DNA from: Cyclobacteriaceae bacterium | GTDB lineage: Bacteria > Bacteroidota > Bacteroidia > Cytophagales > Cyclobacteriaceae | Length of the DNA: 64,000 nt | Direction: 5' to 3' | NCBI GenBank assembly: GCA_028281285.1 | Contig: JANQKF010000033.1 | Coordinates: forward strand, 365,987 to 429,986 | Part shown: positions 42,227 through 51,996 of the stretch, in pieces | How positions within the stretch are numbered: the stretch's first letter is position 1 | Layout: the number at the start of each line of letters is the position of its first letter | Notes under the pieces: generated by a model | Told to the model about the DNA's origin: nothing | What the model saw: only the letters and a program-made list of their open reading frames with translations | Database searches by the model: none | Made by a program: the position numbers and the translations under genes

Positions 42227-44626
42227 ATGATCAAGATTCGAATCATTCTTCGAACCCTTAAAAAGAACCTGGTATATACATGGACCAACGTAGTGGGCTT
42301 GGCTATTGCCTTCTGCTTTGTGTTCCTGACGTCTATATATGTGATTCATGAATATACTTTTGATCAATCCTACTCCGATCATGAGAGATTATTTAGGTTG
42401 ATTACTACAAACCCGGGTTCAGATTTATCTGCCAACAGTAGTACACACCCTTACATTCTGACATCTGATTATGAAGAAAAGTATCCTTCGATTGAGAAAT
42501 CGGTGCGCGCCTATTCGAATCCATATCTCTCAGCGTTGGTAAGAACCTCCGAAGAGGGTCGGGAGGGAATCGAAGAGACTGATTTTTGGTACGTGGAAAG
42601 GGACTTTTTATCCATGTTTGATGTGCAAATTTCACAAGGGAGTCTTGAAATGTTCGATGTGCCTGGCACTGTAATCATTAATAGGTCAGTATCATCCAAA
42701 TTCTTTAAAGATGCGGATCCCATCGGTGAAAGACTTCAAGTTGGTGAAGATGAATTTGAGATTATTGCAGTCTACAATGACTTCCCATCCAACAGCTCTT
42801 TAGACCCCAGGTTTATTATTTCAATGGAAACCATGAAATCAAATAAGAGATATCAGTCTTACTTTAAAAGTAGTGGCTATCTGATGTTTCAGGTTTTTAT
42901 TTCACTTCATGCTCAACAGGATAAATTGAAACTAGAAGATCAGATAAATGGGAGTTCCAGAGGATCTGAAATCTCAAAAGTTTCGCAATTGAAACTGGAA
43001 GCGCTAGATGACTACCATTTTAGTGATCTTGACATATCCAAGTCGCTGAGGGCGAAGGCTGATGAACAATTGATTGTTTGGCTGGTGATTATATCTATCT
43101 GCCTGTTGGCTGTAGCCATAGCAAATTTTGGAAACATCTCGATTGCCGTAGCGCTGAGTCGCAAAAAGGAGATAGCGATTCAAAAAGTCATAGGCGCTCA
43201 AAAAAGGATGCTAGTCATGGATGCACTAGTGCAATCACAAATACTATGCTATGTATCATTCATAGGAGCTCTTATTTTGATCGAATCTCTCTTGCCCATG
43301 TATAGCAACTTTGTGGAAAGGGAGCTAAACACAGGTATTCTCGGACCATGGACCTATCCGGTACTCTTTGCTTTTGCTTCACTAATTGGTTTGATCGCTG
43401 GATTATATCCAGCCTTGTTAGCTTCAAATTTTAAAGTGTCTCGTCTTTTCAACTCTTTTGACAGCGATAAACGATCAAGGTCATTTGTAAGAAATGGTCT
43501 ATTGGCTTTTCAGTTTTTCATTGCCTTTGGAATTATTTCTGTGATGCTGTTTATGAATCGACAACTACAATTCATGTTGTCTAAGGAACCTGGCTATAAT
43601 TACCAGAATACCTTGGTTTTGAGGTCGAGTTGGTTTCAGGGAAGGGATGAATCCACTATTGATCATTTCAAAGACCAACTTCTATCTATGTCAGAAATCT
43701 CGGAGGTTGCACTTTCTGATGAGCACCCAATGCGAGCTTTAGAAGTAAATGATCTGAGAAAGGCCGGTTTTAGAGATGGTTGGGAGAAGGTTGATTTATT
43801 GAACATCGCCATCGATTGTCATTTCCTGGATTTTTATGAAATCGAAGCTGACTTTGATAAAGATGTAATTTCACTATTCTGCACTCAGAGTAAGGTGGGT
43901 CTGCTAAATGAAACTGCCTTGAGTATCCTGGAAAATGATCCAATAGGAAAACGGTTACCGGCTTTCTATGGAAAGGCAAAACCGGGTTATGTGATTCAGG
44001 AAGGAGCTGTGTCAGATTTTCATTTCAACTCGTTGAATGAACCCATCCCTCCAATGTTGTTTATGCCGCTGAGCCTTAGCAATGGAAGGGCTCATTACTC
44101 CATTCGCTATGCAAAAAACACAGATAGGGGTGCACTTGTTCAGAAACTTCAGGATATGTGGTGGGAATATGAACCAACGGAACCTTTTTACCTAAAGATT
44201 CTTGAAGAAGAACATCAAAGATTGTACTCATCAGAGCTTAAAATGATGCAGATGACAGGTGTATTGGGCGCAGGTGTTTGTATTATCGCCTTGGCTGGAG
44301 TGTTTGCAATGTCAATATTCTACGGTAGAGAAAGGCTTAAGGAAGTAAGTATTCGTAAAGTATTGGGCGCAGGAGTGAGTCAGCTATTTAGTTTGCAAAA
44401 TCGTGTCTTTTTGACCTTAATGTTATTCTCCTTTTTAGTAGCTATTCCTGTCGTTGTTATGATTGTTGATTCATGGTTCGATCAATTTGCCTACAGAACC
44501 AATCAACCCTTCAGTCTTTTTGTTGTCTCCAGTTTGATTATGGTGATAGCGACAATTTTATCTTCAGGTTGGTACACTATGAAGGTAGCCAGAATCAACC
44601 CTTCTGAGATTCTTAGAAACTCCTGA
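42227..44626 (+). CDS. MacB/FtsX-type ABC permease, array member 1
   Basis: An inner-membrane permease of 799 residues with the fused double-FtsX plan: N-terminal transmembrane helix (about 20-42), MacB-like periplasmic domain to about 275, three helices, then a second helix, a second periplasmic domain (about 450-660) and three helices. Coupling segments that would meet an ATPase are RKKEIAIQKVIGAQ (about 311-324) and RLKEVSIRKVLGAG (about 702-715). It ends in INPSEILRNS, not the NP-x3-LRYE of most siblings. No Walker motif, so it needs a separate ATPase. It is the most divergent complete member and the first gene after the sigma-54 promoter. A 147-bp gap with a repeat separates it from member 2. 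Confidence 0.88.
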   Translation: MIKIRIILRTLKKNLVYTWTNVVGLAIAFCFVFLTSIYVIHEYTFDQSYSDHERLFRLITTNPGSDLSANSSTHPYILTSDYEEKYPSIEKSVRAYSNPYLSALVRTSEEGREGIEETDFWYVERDFLSMFDVQISQGSLEMFDVPGTVIINRSVSSKFFKDADPIGERLQVGEDEFEIIAVYNDFPSNSSLDPRFIISMETMKSNKRYQSYFKSSGYLMFQVFISLHAQQDKLKLEDQINGSSRGSEISKVSQLKLEALDDYHFSDLDISKSLRAKADEQLIVWLVIISICLLAVAIANFGNISIAVALSRKKEIAIQKVIGAQKRMLVMDALVQSQILCYVSFIGALILIESLLPMYSNFVERELNTGILGPWTYPVLFAFASLIGLIAGLYPALLASNFKVSRLFNSFDSDKRSRSFVRNGLLAFQFFIAFGIISVMLFMNRQLQFMLSKEPGYNYQNTLVLRSSWFQGRDESTIDHFKDQLLSMSEISEVALSDEHPMRALEVNDLRKAGFRDGWEKVDLLNIAIDCHFLDFYEIEADFDKDVISLFCTQSKVGLLNETALSILENDPIGKRLPAFYGKAKPGYVIQEGAVSDFHFNSLNEPIPPMLFMPLSLSNGRAHYSIRYAKNTDRGALVQKLQDMWWEYEPTEPFYLKILEEEHQRLYSSELKMMQMTGVLGAGVCIIALAGVFAMSIFYGRERLKEVSIRKVLGAGVSQLFSLQNRVFLTLMLFSFLVAIPVVVMIVDSWFDQFAYRTNQPFSLFVVSSLIMVIATILSSGWYTMKVARINPSEILRNS

Positions 44627-44646
44627 ACAAATACCGGGTTTCTTGG

Positions 44647-44672
44647 CGTCCGCCAGCGGACGGTAAAGTTCG
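44647..44672. repeat. Palindromic repeat, copy 2
   Basis: CGTCCGCCAGCGGACGG forms a near-perfect palindrome (CCGTC/GACGG-type). The 26 bases match 42095-42120 with one mismatch. It follows the first permease stop by 20 bp. The copy at 42114 continues into a clean hairpin; here that second hairpin is degraded (GTTCGCCACCGAC). Confidence 0.6.
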
Positions 44673-44773
44673 CCACCGACCGAATCAGTCAAAAATAAAT
44701 TTCTTAATTTGTTGATAAACAGGTGTTTAAGTTTGGTATGGAGCTTGAAAAGTAAATAAGCAATACTGATCTG

Positions 44774-47125
44774 ATGCTAAAAAATTATCTACATACATCG
44801 TTCCGCTACTTATCTAAGAATAAGGCTTATACAGGTATCAATATTCTTGGTTTAGCTGTCGGCCTTGCTTGCTTCATGTTACTGACCTTCTTTGTCAGGC
44901 AGGAATTCAGCTATGATGAATTTCATACCAAGAAAGAAAATCTATATCACCTTTTTCTTGCCGACACCATAGAGGTGACCCCAAAGTTCGAAGTACAAAC
45001 TCAAGGACCAGCAGCACCACTTATTGCGGAATCAATTCCCGAAATTATCGACTTTGCGAGGTTCTCATCAGATACTGAGAAAATTGCCAAAGTTGGTGAA
45101 GATCGCTTTGTAGTGAAGAACATTTACTACACTGATCCCGGGGCATTTCATATGTTTGACTTTCCGTTGCTATTTTCAGACGGCAGAAATCTTGAGCTGG
45201 GTGTGAGTGAAATTCTCCTTTCAGAATCTGAATCAATTAAGTTATTCGGCAGTCCTGATCAAGCGATAGGAGAGACATTCGAGATCATAGAATTGGGTAC
45301 TTATACGGTGAAAGACATCTTCAAAGACCTACCGGAAAATACCATATTCAATTTTGACTATGTCATGTCATTTGAAGAAAATGCTCAAAAGCAATTTGCG
45401 GGTTGGGGAGATAAGAGTATTTACGATTGGGGATTTTTGAGTGCATTCCCGGTAGTTTTTAAACTCTCAAGCATCGATGTATCAATTGCAGATATCGAAG
45501 CCAAAATCAAGGAAGTGTTGGCACCTCATCAAACAAGACTGGCAAAATTGGTACCTATTAATGATATGTACTTTTCAGAGCTTAACTCTCGATGGAAAAG
45601 TGGTAACAAGCAATTTGTTCAGTTGTATCTGGCAATTGGGTTCTTAATTCTGATTGTGGCGGCAGTAAATTATATGAATTTGTCTACTGCTAGATTAAGT
45701 AAGAGGGCCAAGGAAGTTGGGATCAGGAAAACTGTTGGAGGTCATCGCAGTCAGATTATTAGACAGTTCCTGGCTGAATCAATCTTGATTTCAATTTCAG
45801 CGTTAATCCTCTCCGTATGCTTGGTTGAATTATCAACCCCTTACATGTCTGTGCTTGTTGATAAACCAGTTAAGGTGGATTATTTGGATCCAACAACGTT
45901 GACGTTTATGCTTGGTTCAGGGCTTTTCATCGGTTTGTTCTCCGGTCTTTATCCTGCGCTTTATCTGTCGAGATTCAATCCAATAGAAGTATTATCAGGG
46001 AAATTTAACAGCAATTCCAATAAATTTTCATTCCGACAGGTTCTGGTAGGATTTCAGTTTTTGACCTGTCTGGGTTTGATGACGACTACTGGTATTGTAT
46101 TCCAACAGTTCAAACACATGGAAACGCTTGACAAAGGTTTCACGGCAGACCAGGTGATTTCAGTGGAATTGTCAGACAAGGCAGTTCAGGAAAAGTATAA
46201 GTTGTTTAAAGGAGAGTTGGAACAGAATCCATACATACAAGATGTCACTGGTTCAAGTTTTTCGGTTTTCGCTGGACAGTCGAGTTTTTATGTTGAACCT
46301 GAAGGAACTGGTGAAAGACAACCCGTCACAGTAATGACAGTGGAACAGAATTTTATCCAAAATCTGGACATTGAAATTGCTGTAGGTGAAAATTTTAACC
46401 TGAACAATCCTGAACTCAATAAGAGAAAAATCATTGTTAACCAGGCTGCTCAGGAGAAATTCAATTGGGAAGAACCATTAGGAAAGAAGATTTTAAGTTA
46501 TGAAGTCATAGGCGTAGCTGAAGACTTCATTTATGGAAGCGCCAAAGAGGCCATTAATCCACTTATGATTATTCCTACAGAGGATGAATTCGAACACGTT
46601 TACATCAAGCTTTCAGGAGACAATGTACAGGCAGCTATTGAAGGCGTTCGAGCCACCTACGATAGGTTCGCAGAAACTTATCCATTTGAATACACCTTTT
46701 TAGATGAGGACTTCGCAAAGAAATATGAGAAAGAGAAGCGGATGTCGAATGTCTTCACCACATTTAGCGTGATTGCTCTTTTCGTGGCAGGCCTTGGCAT
46801 TCTTGGATTGTCAATCTATATCGCTGAACAAAGAATTAAGGAGATTGGAATTCGAAGAGTGTTGGGTGCCAGCATCGGTAATATTATCTGGTTACTTAAC
46901 CGATCTACCACGCTCTTGATCATGGTCGTAGCATTGGTAGTCTTGCCAACAATTCACTTGATCATGTCATCCTGGCTAGAGGATTTCACAAATCGAATTG
47001 ATTTAGGAATCGGGTATTACTTATCACCTCTCTTGGTTCTCATTGGATTGATCTGGTTAATATTATTAAAGCAGTCAATCAAATCGGCCAGGCAGAATCC
47101 AGTAAATGCTTTAAGAACAGAATAA
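44774..47125 (+). CDS. MacB/FtsX-type ABC permease, array member 2
   Basis: A 783-residue double-FtsX permease. It opens with LKNYLHTSFRYLSKNKAYTGINI and a transmembrane helix (GLAVGLACFMLLTFFVRQEF). Coupling segments are RAKEVGIRKTVGGH (about 310, VLGA replaced by TVGG) and RIKEIGIRRVLGAS (about 685). Periplasmic landmarks are DAFHMFDFPLL-type and VIGVAEDFIYGSAKEAINPLM, related to the VVKDFHxxSLH motif in other members. Ends NPVNALRTE. A degenerate sigma-54-like element (TTGG at 44733-44736, TTGA at 44745-44748) lies just upstream, so a second promoter is possible. It ends 12 bp before member 3. Confidence 0.88.
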   Translation: MLKNYLHTSFRYLSKNKAYTGINILGLAVGLACFMLLTFFVRQEFSYDEFHTKKENLYHLFLADTIEVTPKFEVQTQGPAAPLIAESIPEIIDFARFSSDTEKIAKVGEDRFVVKNIYYTDPGAFHMFDFPLLFSDGRNLELGVSEILLSESESIKLFGSPDQAIGETFEIIELGTYTVKDIFKDLPENTIFNFDYVMSFEENAQKQFAGWGDKSIYDWGFLSAFPVVFKLSSIDVSIADIEAKIKEVLAPHQTRLAKLVPINDMYFSELNSRWKSGNKQFVQLYLAIGFLILIVAAVNYMNLSTARLSKRAKEVGIRKTVGGHRSQIIRQFLAESILISISALILSVCLVELSTPYMSVLVDKPVKVDYLDPTTLTFMLGSGLFIGLFSGLYPALYLSRFNPIEVLSGKFNSNSNKFSFRQVLVGFQFLTCLGLMTTTGIVFQQFKHMETLDKGFTADQVISVELSDKAVQEKYKLFKGELEQNPYIQDVTGSSFSVFAGQSSFYVEPEGTGERQPVTVMTVEQNFIQNLDIEIAVGENFNLNNPELNKRKIIVNQAAQEKFNWEEPLGKKILSYEVIGVAEDFIYGSAKEAINPLMIIPTEDEFEHVYIKLSGDNVQAAIEGVRATYDRFAETYPFEYTFLDEDFAKKYEKEKRMSNVFTTFSVIALFVAGLGILGLSIYIAEQRIKEIGIRRVLGASIGNIIWLLNRSTTLLIMVVALVVLPTIHLIMSSWLEDFTNRIDLGIGYYLSPLLVLIGLIWLILLKQSIKSARQNPVNALRTE

Positions 47126-47137
47126 ACTCAAAATATC

Positions 47138-49552
47138 ATGTTTAAAAATTATATCAACGTAGCACTTCGCAATCTCAGAAGACAGCGAGCCTATTCTTTG
47201 ATCAACATTGTTGGTCTTTCGGTCGGAATAATGGCCTGCATTATTATTGTGCTTTATGTACAGTATGAGTCTTCCTATGAAAAGTTTTACCCGAATTCGG
47301 AAAATATCTATAGGGTAACGACCCATTATGGAACATCCGATCAAACGGCAAAGATTGCTGTGACACCTGCTAAGGTCGCGCAGGTTTCTTACGCTCAAAT
47401 TCCAGAAACTGAAAAAGCCACTGTGGTATTTGATTGGAGGGTGGGGAGAGAGATCCTCACTAAATATGAGGACAAGCGGTTTATAGAGACTCAAGTCTTC
47501 TATGCAGACACAAGTTTCTTTGAAGTATTTCAGCACACCTTTATTGAAGGTGATCGGTCCACCGCATTGAACGAGCCAAGATCGGTAGTCATGACTGAGT
47601 CTACAGCAATGAAGTATTTCGATCGCTCCACCGATGTAGTTGACAAAGTAATCAATGCGAATGGGGCTGATTATAAAGTTACTGGCGTGGTGAAAGACAT
47701 TACTGGTCCTACAGCGCTTTCATTTGATTTTGTGGCGTCCACAGCCACATTTGGTGCCGGAGGTACAGGAAATCAGCTCAAAAATCCCAATTGGTTTCCT
47801 ATGAACTTTTTCACCTACATCCAACTCAGGGAAAATGCAACGATTGAAACGTATACAGAGAAACTCAACGCTGTGTTGGAGGAGAGTTTCGGAGAGCAAT
47901 TGAAAGCCTCAGGGACCGAATTGTATTATGAAACGCAGTCTTTGACCGACATGCACTTCAACACTGAGATTCAAGCGGATTATCCTCAAAAAATAAGCAT
48001 GAGTCTTATTTATTCATTACTGGCCATTGCAGGGTTTATTCTCCTTATCGCTTGTATTAACTATATCAATTTGAGCACCGCTAAATCTGAAAAAAGAGCG
48101 AAGGAAGTCGGAATGAGAAAGGTATTGGGTGCTGTAAGGAAACAACTCATCATTCAATTCTATGGTGAGACAATAATGCTGACGTTGCTATCGGTGGTTC
48201 TTGGGGTCGTATTAGCAGAGTTGTTTTTACCTAGTTTTAATAGCATTGCCAATACGAATTTGGATATCGAATATTTCGGTAGTTCTTATTTCATACCAAT
48301 CCTTGTGGGCTTTGTGGTAGTAGTGAGTTTGATTTCAGGAAGCTATCCTGCGGCTTTCTTATCGTCCTTTAGGCCTGTGAAAGTATTAAAAGGAACCCAT
48401 CAGGTAAAGGGAGGGAACTTATTTCGCAGAATTCTAGTGGTGGTGCAGTTTACTGTCAGTGTGTTTTTGATTGTCGGAACCCTTATCATTTATTTCCAAC
48501 TGGACTTTATTCGCGACAAAGAGATGGGCTATGATGCAGAACAGGTTGTTGCTCTGAAATTGGGAGACAGAACTGCACGTGATAGCTATGAATCAATGAA
48601 AGGTGGATTTCAAGGAATCACAGGGGTGGAGAACGTGACTTATTCCAACAACATGATTAGCAATGTACAGTCAGGTTGGTCGGCTGTTATGGACGAAGGG
48701 ATTATTCCTCCTGGTCAGACGATTTCCTTTAGAGGGATGAATGGGGATATTGATTTTGCCGAGACTTTTGGCTTCGAGATAGTAGCTGGAGAAAGCTTTG
48801 TAAATAGGTCTAATTGGAAAACAGAAGAGTTTTACTTACTGAATGAGGCTGGGCTAAAGGCTGTAGGGCTTACTCCGGAAGAGGCAGTAGGTAAAAACTT
48901 TGGACTGAATCCAAGTATGATGGGTACCATCGTTGGTGTGGTGAAAGATTTTCACCTGGCCAGTCTTCATCAGGAAATAGAACCTCTTGCGATATTCACT
49001 GGTCCTCAGAATTTCAAAAATTTAATGTTCGTTCGTGTCAATATGAGTCGGTACGAGTCTGTTCTTGCTCAAATGGAAACCATTTGGGATCAGTTTAATC
49101 CGGACCGGCCATTTGAACCAGCGTTCGTCAATGAGTCAATTCGTGAAATGTACGAGGCTGAACAACGGTTGGGGAATATTATTCTCGTGTTTACATCATT
49201 GGCCATTGCGATTGGCTGTCTCGGTCTTTTCGGGTTAGCGTCTTACCTCGCTGAGAAGAAGACAAAGGAAATTGGCATCAGAAAAGTGCTTGGTGCAGAT
49301 ATCGGACGCATCATTTTTATGCTTTCCAAGGAATATATCCGAATCATCGTGATATCTAATGTATTGGCCTGGCCAGTGGCATATTATGCTATGAACCAGT
49401 GGCTTCAAGGTTTTGCTTTTCAAATTGATATTGGATGGTACTTTTTCGCAATTGCGGGTTTGGCTACAGCTATTGTGGCTATGCTGACTGTATCCTATCA
49501 GTCAGTTAAGGCTGCGTTGTCGAATCCGATTAAAGCATTGCGCTACGAATAG
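47138..49552 (+). CDS. MacB/FtsX-type ABC permease, array member 3
   Basis: An 804-residue member. N-terminus FKNYINVALRNLRRQRAYSLINIVGLSVGIMAC. First coupling segment RAKEVGMRKVLGAV (about 317), second KTKEIGIRKVLGAD (about 706). Periplasmic IVGVVKDFHLASLHQEIEPLAIF in the second half. Ends NPIKALRYE. Both halves carry complete VLGA motifs, so this member looks like a canonical transporter. An 85-bp gap follows before member 4, with no hairpin. Confidence 0.9.
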   Translation: MFKNYINVALRNLRRQRAYSLINIVGLSVGIMACIIIVLYVQYESSYEKFYPNSENIYRVTTHYGTSDQTAKIAVTPAKVAQVSYAQIPETEKATVVFDWRVGREILTKYEDKRFIETQVFYADTSFFEVFQHTFIEGDRSTALNEPRSVVMTESTAMKYFDRSTDVVDKVINANGADYKVTGVVKDITGPTALSFDFVASTATFGAGGTGNQLKNPNWFPMNFFTYIQLRENATIETYTEKLNAVLEESFGEQLKASGTELYYETQSLTDMHFNTEIQADYPQKISMSLIYSLLAIAGFILLIACINYINLSTAKSEKRAKEVGMRKVLGAVRKQLIIQFYGETIMLTLLSVVLGVVLAELFLPSFNSIANTNLDIEYFGSSYFIPILVGFVVVVSLISGSYPAAFLSSFRPVKVLKGTHQVKGGNLFRRILVVVQFTVSVFLIVGTLIIYFQLDFIRDKEMGYDAEQVVALKLGDRTARDSYESMKGGFQGITGVENVTYSNNMISNVQSGWSAVMDEGIIPPGQTISFRGMNGDIDFAETFGFEIVAGESFVNRSNWKTEEFYLLNEAGLKAVGLTPEEAVGKNFGLNPSMMGTIVGVVKDFHLASLHQEIEPLAIFTGPQNFKNLMFVRVNMSRYESVLAQMETIWDQFNPDRPFEPAFVNESIREMYEAEQRLGNIILVFTSLAIAIGCLGLFGLASYLAEKKTKEIGIRKVLGADIGRIIFMLSKEYIRIIVISNVLAWPVAYYAMNQWLQGFAFQIDIGWYFFAIAGLATAIVAMLTVSYQSVKAALSNPIKALRYE

Positions 49553-49637
49553 TATGGAACCAAAACTGCTTAAGTATTTAACGAATGCTGACACTTGGAT
49601 CTACTTTGAGAATTTCTAAACAACTAAACGAACTACT

Positions 49638-51992
49638 ATGAGACGTTCACTGGTATCAATTTTAAGAAGTTTTAAGCGCAACAAGCTTTTCTCACTGCTG
49701 AACGTCATCAGCTTGGCTTTAGGGATCTTCTGTTTTCTGGTTGTGGCTTTATTTGTCCGAGACGAATTGACCCACGATAAGTGGCACAACAATGTCGACA
49801 ATATATATCAAGCAAAAGTAAAGTGGGGAGCTGGTGATGGGACATTTTATATGTTCCCGCCTTACCCTTTCGCGCAGGGAATTGCAGAAAGTTCTGCAGG
49901 TGTTTTAGATGCCGTCAATATTGGTTTCAGCGGTAAGGTGGAAATCAAGTCGAAACAGGATTGGATAGAGGAGGATAATCACTATTTCTCATCATCGAAC
50001 CTCTTTAATATTTTTGATTTCGACCTTCAATATGGTGACCCAAAGACTGCATTGGATGAACCTAATTCTGTGGTGATTTCAAGGAGAATAGCCATGAAAT
50101 ATTTTGATTCTGAAAACCCTATTGGCGAAACCTTTGAGATCAAAGATAGAGGATTGGTCACCGTAACCGGAGTATTGAAACGCATTCCTTCGAATTCTCA
50201 CCTGCAGTTTGAAATCATTAGTTCCAGAGGCGGAGGTGATGAGACTTTTGAGGGAATAAAAAACAACTGGAAGTTTGGTGGTGATGGAATCGCTTACCTA
50301 CTCTTACAAGATGGGTTTTCTTTGGAGCAACTCTCAGCAGATGTTGAATCATTGATTGCTCAACGAACCGAACCTAATGAAAATGAGACCTACGAATTTC
50401 AGGGTTTCGGAGAGTTATACCTTGGTGGAATGACCATGCGCAGTGAGGACACCAACCTGTTCGGAGGCAACACGAAATACCTGTATATCTTCAGCGTTGT
50501 CGGGGTTCTTATTTTGTTTGTGGCTTGCTTCAATTATGTGAACCTTACAAGTGCCCGACTCTTCACACGTACTAAGGATGTTGTGGTTAGAAAGGTATTA
50601 GGGGCATCACGGAAAAGGCTCATTACCAAGTTCATAGGTGAATCCATGGGCTATGCTGTTCTTTCATTGATCGTTTCCTTGATAGTTATTGAAATGTTGC
50701 TGCCTTCGATTAATTCGACCATAGGGAAGCAATTGGATATTGACTATGTCAATGACCCTGGAGTCTTATGGATTCCCGTTTCAATTACCTTTCTGGTTGG
50801 GCTTTTAGCCGGACTTTATCCGGCAATCGCAGCGAGTCGATTCAACATGGTTTCCTCACTCAAAGGAATGACCATCGGTTCAAGCTCTAATCGTATAAGA
50901 AAGGCGTTGATTGTTCTTCAATTCATGATTTGTGGTGGGCTGGTTATTACCACTTTTATTATTCGCGGACAGGCCCAATTTCTCGTCAATTTTGATCTTG
51001 GATATAACAGTGAGGACGTGATCAATCTGGATGTTTTCAGAGGTGGTTTCGATGGAAAATATGCTACACTTAAAACAGAAATGGAGCGTATTCCGGGTGT
51101 ATTGGGAACTAGTGGGTCTCCGTTGCCAGAGTCATTTAGTATTTTTTCGATGCCTCTCGAAATAGATGGAGAAAAACGAACTTTCGTCCCCAGTTACGCT
51201 GCAGTGGACCGTGGTTTTGAGGACTACTTCGGGATTGAGATCGTGAAAGGAAGAGGACTGTCAGAACTCACAGATGAAGAATTGAAGACTTCTGTTTTAA
51301 TCAATGAATCTGCAGTTGAGAATTTAGGCCTCACGGATCCCGTGGGGTTTGAGCTTTCTCCCAATTACAAAATTGTGGGCATAGTCAAGGACTTTCACTA
51401 CTCTTCCGCCAAATACAGGATACGGCCCCTGATGATCAAATATGATCCAAAGAACATCAGGTACCTCCATTTGAGGTTCGACCCATCGAATAAAGACGCC
51501 ACCATTGCTCATGTTGAGCGTACATGGTCTTCGTTGAATTCAGGCAAACCATTTGAGTATGACCTGATGGAAGGTCATTTTGATGATAGCTACAGACGAG
51601 AGTATAGCCTTCTGAAAGTCTTTAATATTCTAACCATTCAATTGATTGCGGTTGCCTTTTTAGGATTGTTCGCCTTGGCAAATTTCGAGGCAAAGCAGCG
51701 AGAAAAGGAAATCGGGATTAGGAAAGTGTTGGGTGCTAATTATGTGCACTTAATACAAATTCTGGGAAGGAAATTTGTTTGGTTGGTGGTGATCGCTTTG
51801 ACATTGACAGTGCCCATCACTTACCACTTTCTTAATAAATGGCTTCAGGCTTTTCCCTATCAGTTAAAACTCGGGCCAGACTATTTCCTGGTGTCAATAG
51901 CAGGTGTTGTCTTATTGACCATGCTAATCCTCGGAGTACACGGTTACTCTAGTTCATTAAAAAATCCTGTCAAAATCTTGAGAAACGAATAA
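49638..51992 (+). CDS. MacB/FtsX-type ABC permease, array member 4
   Basis: A 784-residue member with a slightly different N-terminus (RRSLVSILRSFKRNKLFSLLNVISLALGIFCFLV). Coupling segments RTKDVVVRKVLGAS (about 310) and REKEIGIRKVLGAN (about 687). Second periplasmic landmark IVGIVKDFHYSSAKYRIRPLM. Ends NPVKILRNE. The last helix block lacks some of the aromatic pattern of siblings. It is linked to member 5 by a 4-bp gap, so the two are probably co-translated. Confidence 0.9.
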   Translation: MRRSLVSILRSFKRNKLFSLLNVISLALGIFCFLVVALFVRDELTHDKWHNNVDNIYQAKVKWGAGDGTFYMFPPYPFAQGIAESSAGVLDAVNIGFSGKVEIKSKQDWIEEDNHYFSSSNLFNIFDFDLQYGDPKTALDEPNSVVISRRIAMKYFDSENPIGETFEIKDRGLVTVTGVLKRIPSNSHLQFEIISSRGGGDETFEGIKNNWKFGGDGIAYLLLQDGFSLEQLSADVESLIAQRTEPNENETYEFQGFGELYLGGMTMRSEDTNLFGGNTKYLYIFSVVGVLILFVACFNYVNLTSARLFTRTKDVVVRKVLGASRKRLITKFIGESMGYAVLSLIVSLIVIEMLLPSINSTIGKQLDIDYVNDPGVLWIPVSITFLVGLLAGLYPAIAASRFNMVSSLKGMTIGSSSNRIRKALIVLQFMICGGLVITTFIIRGQAQFLVNFDLGYNSEDVINLDVFRGGFDGKYATLKTEMERIPGVLGTSGSPLPESFSIFSMPLEIDGEKRTFVPSYAAVDRGFEDYFGIEIVKGRGLSELTDEELKTSVLINESAVENLGLTDPVGFELSPNYKIVGIVKDFHYSSAKYRIRPLMIKYDPKNIRYLHLRFDPSNKDATIAHVERTWSSLNSGKPFEYDLMEGHFDDSYRREYSLLKVFNILTIQLIAVAFLGLFALANFEAKQREKEIGIRKVLGANYVHLIQILGRKFVWLVVIALTLTVPITYHFLNKWLQAFPYQLKLGPDYFLVSIAGVVLLTMLILGVHGYSSSLKNPVKILRNE

Positions 51993-51996
51993 AACT

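Noticed and set aside
49553..49637. A sigma-54 promoter before permease member 4
   Set aside because: TTGGATCTACTTTGAG has the wrong spacing and no GC at -12.
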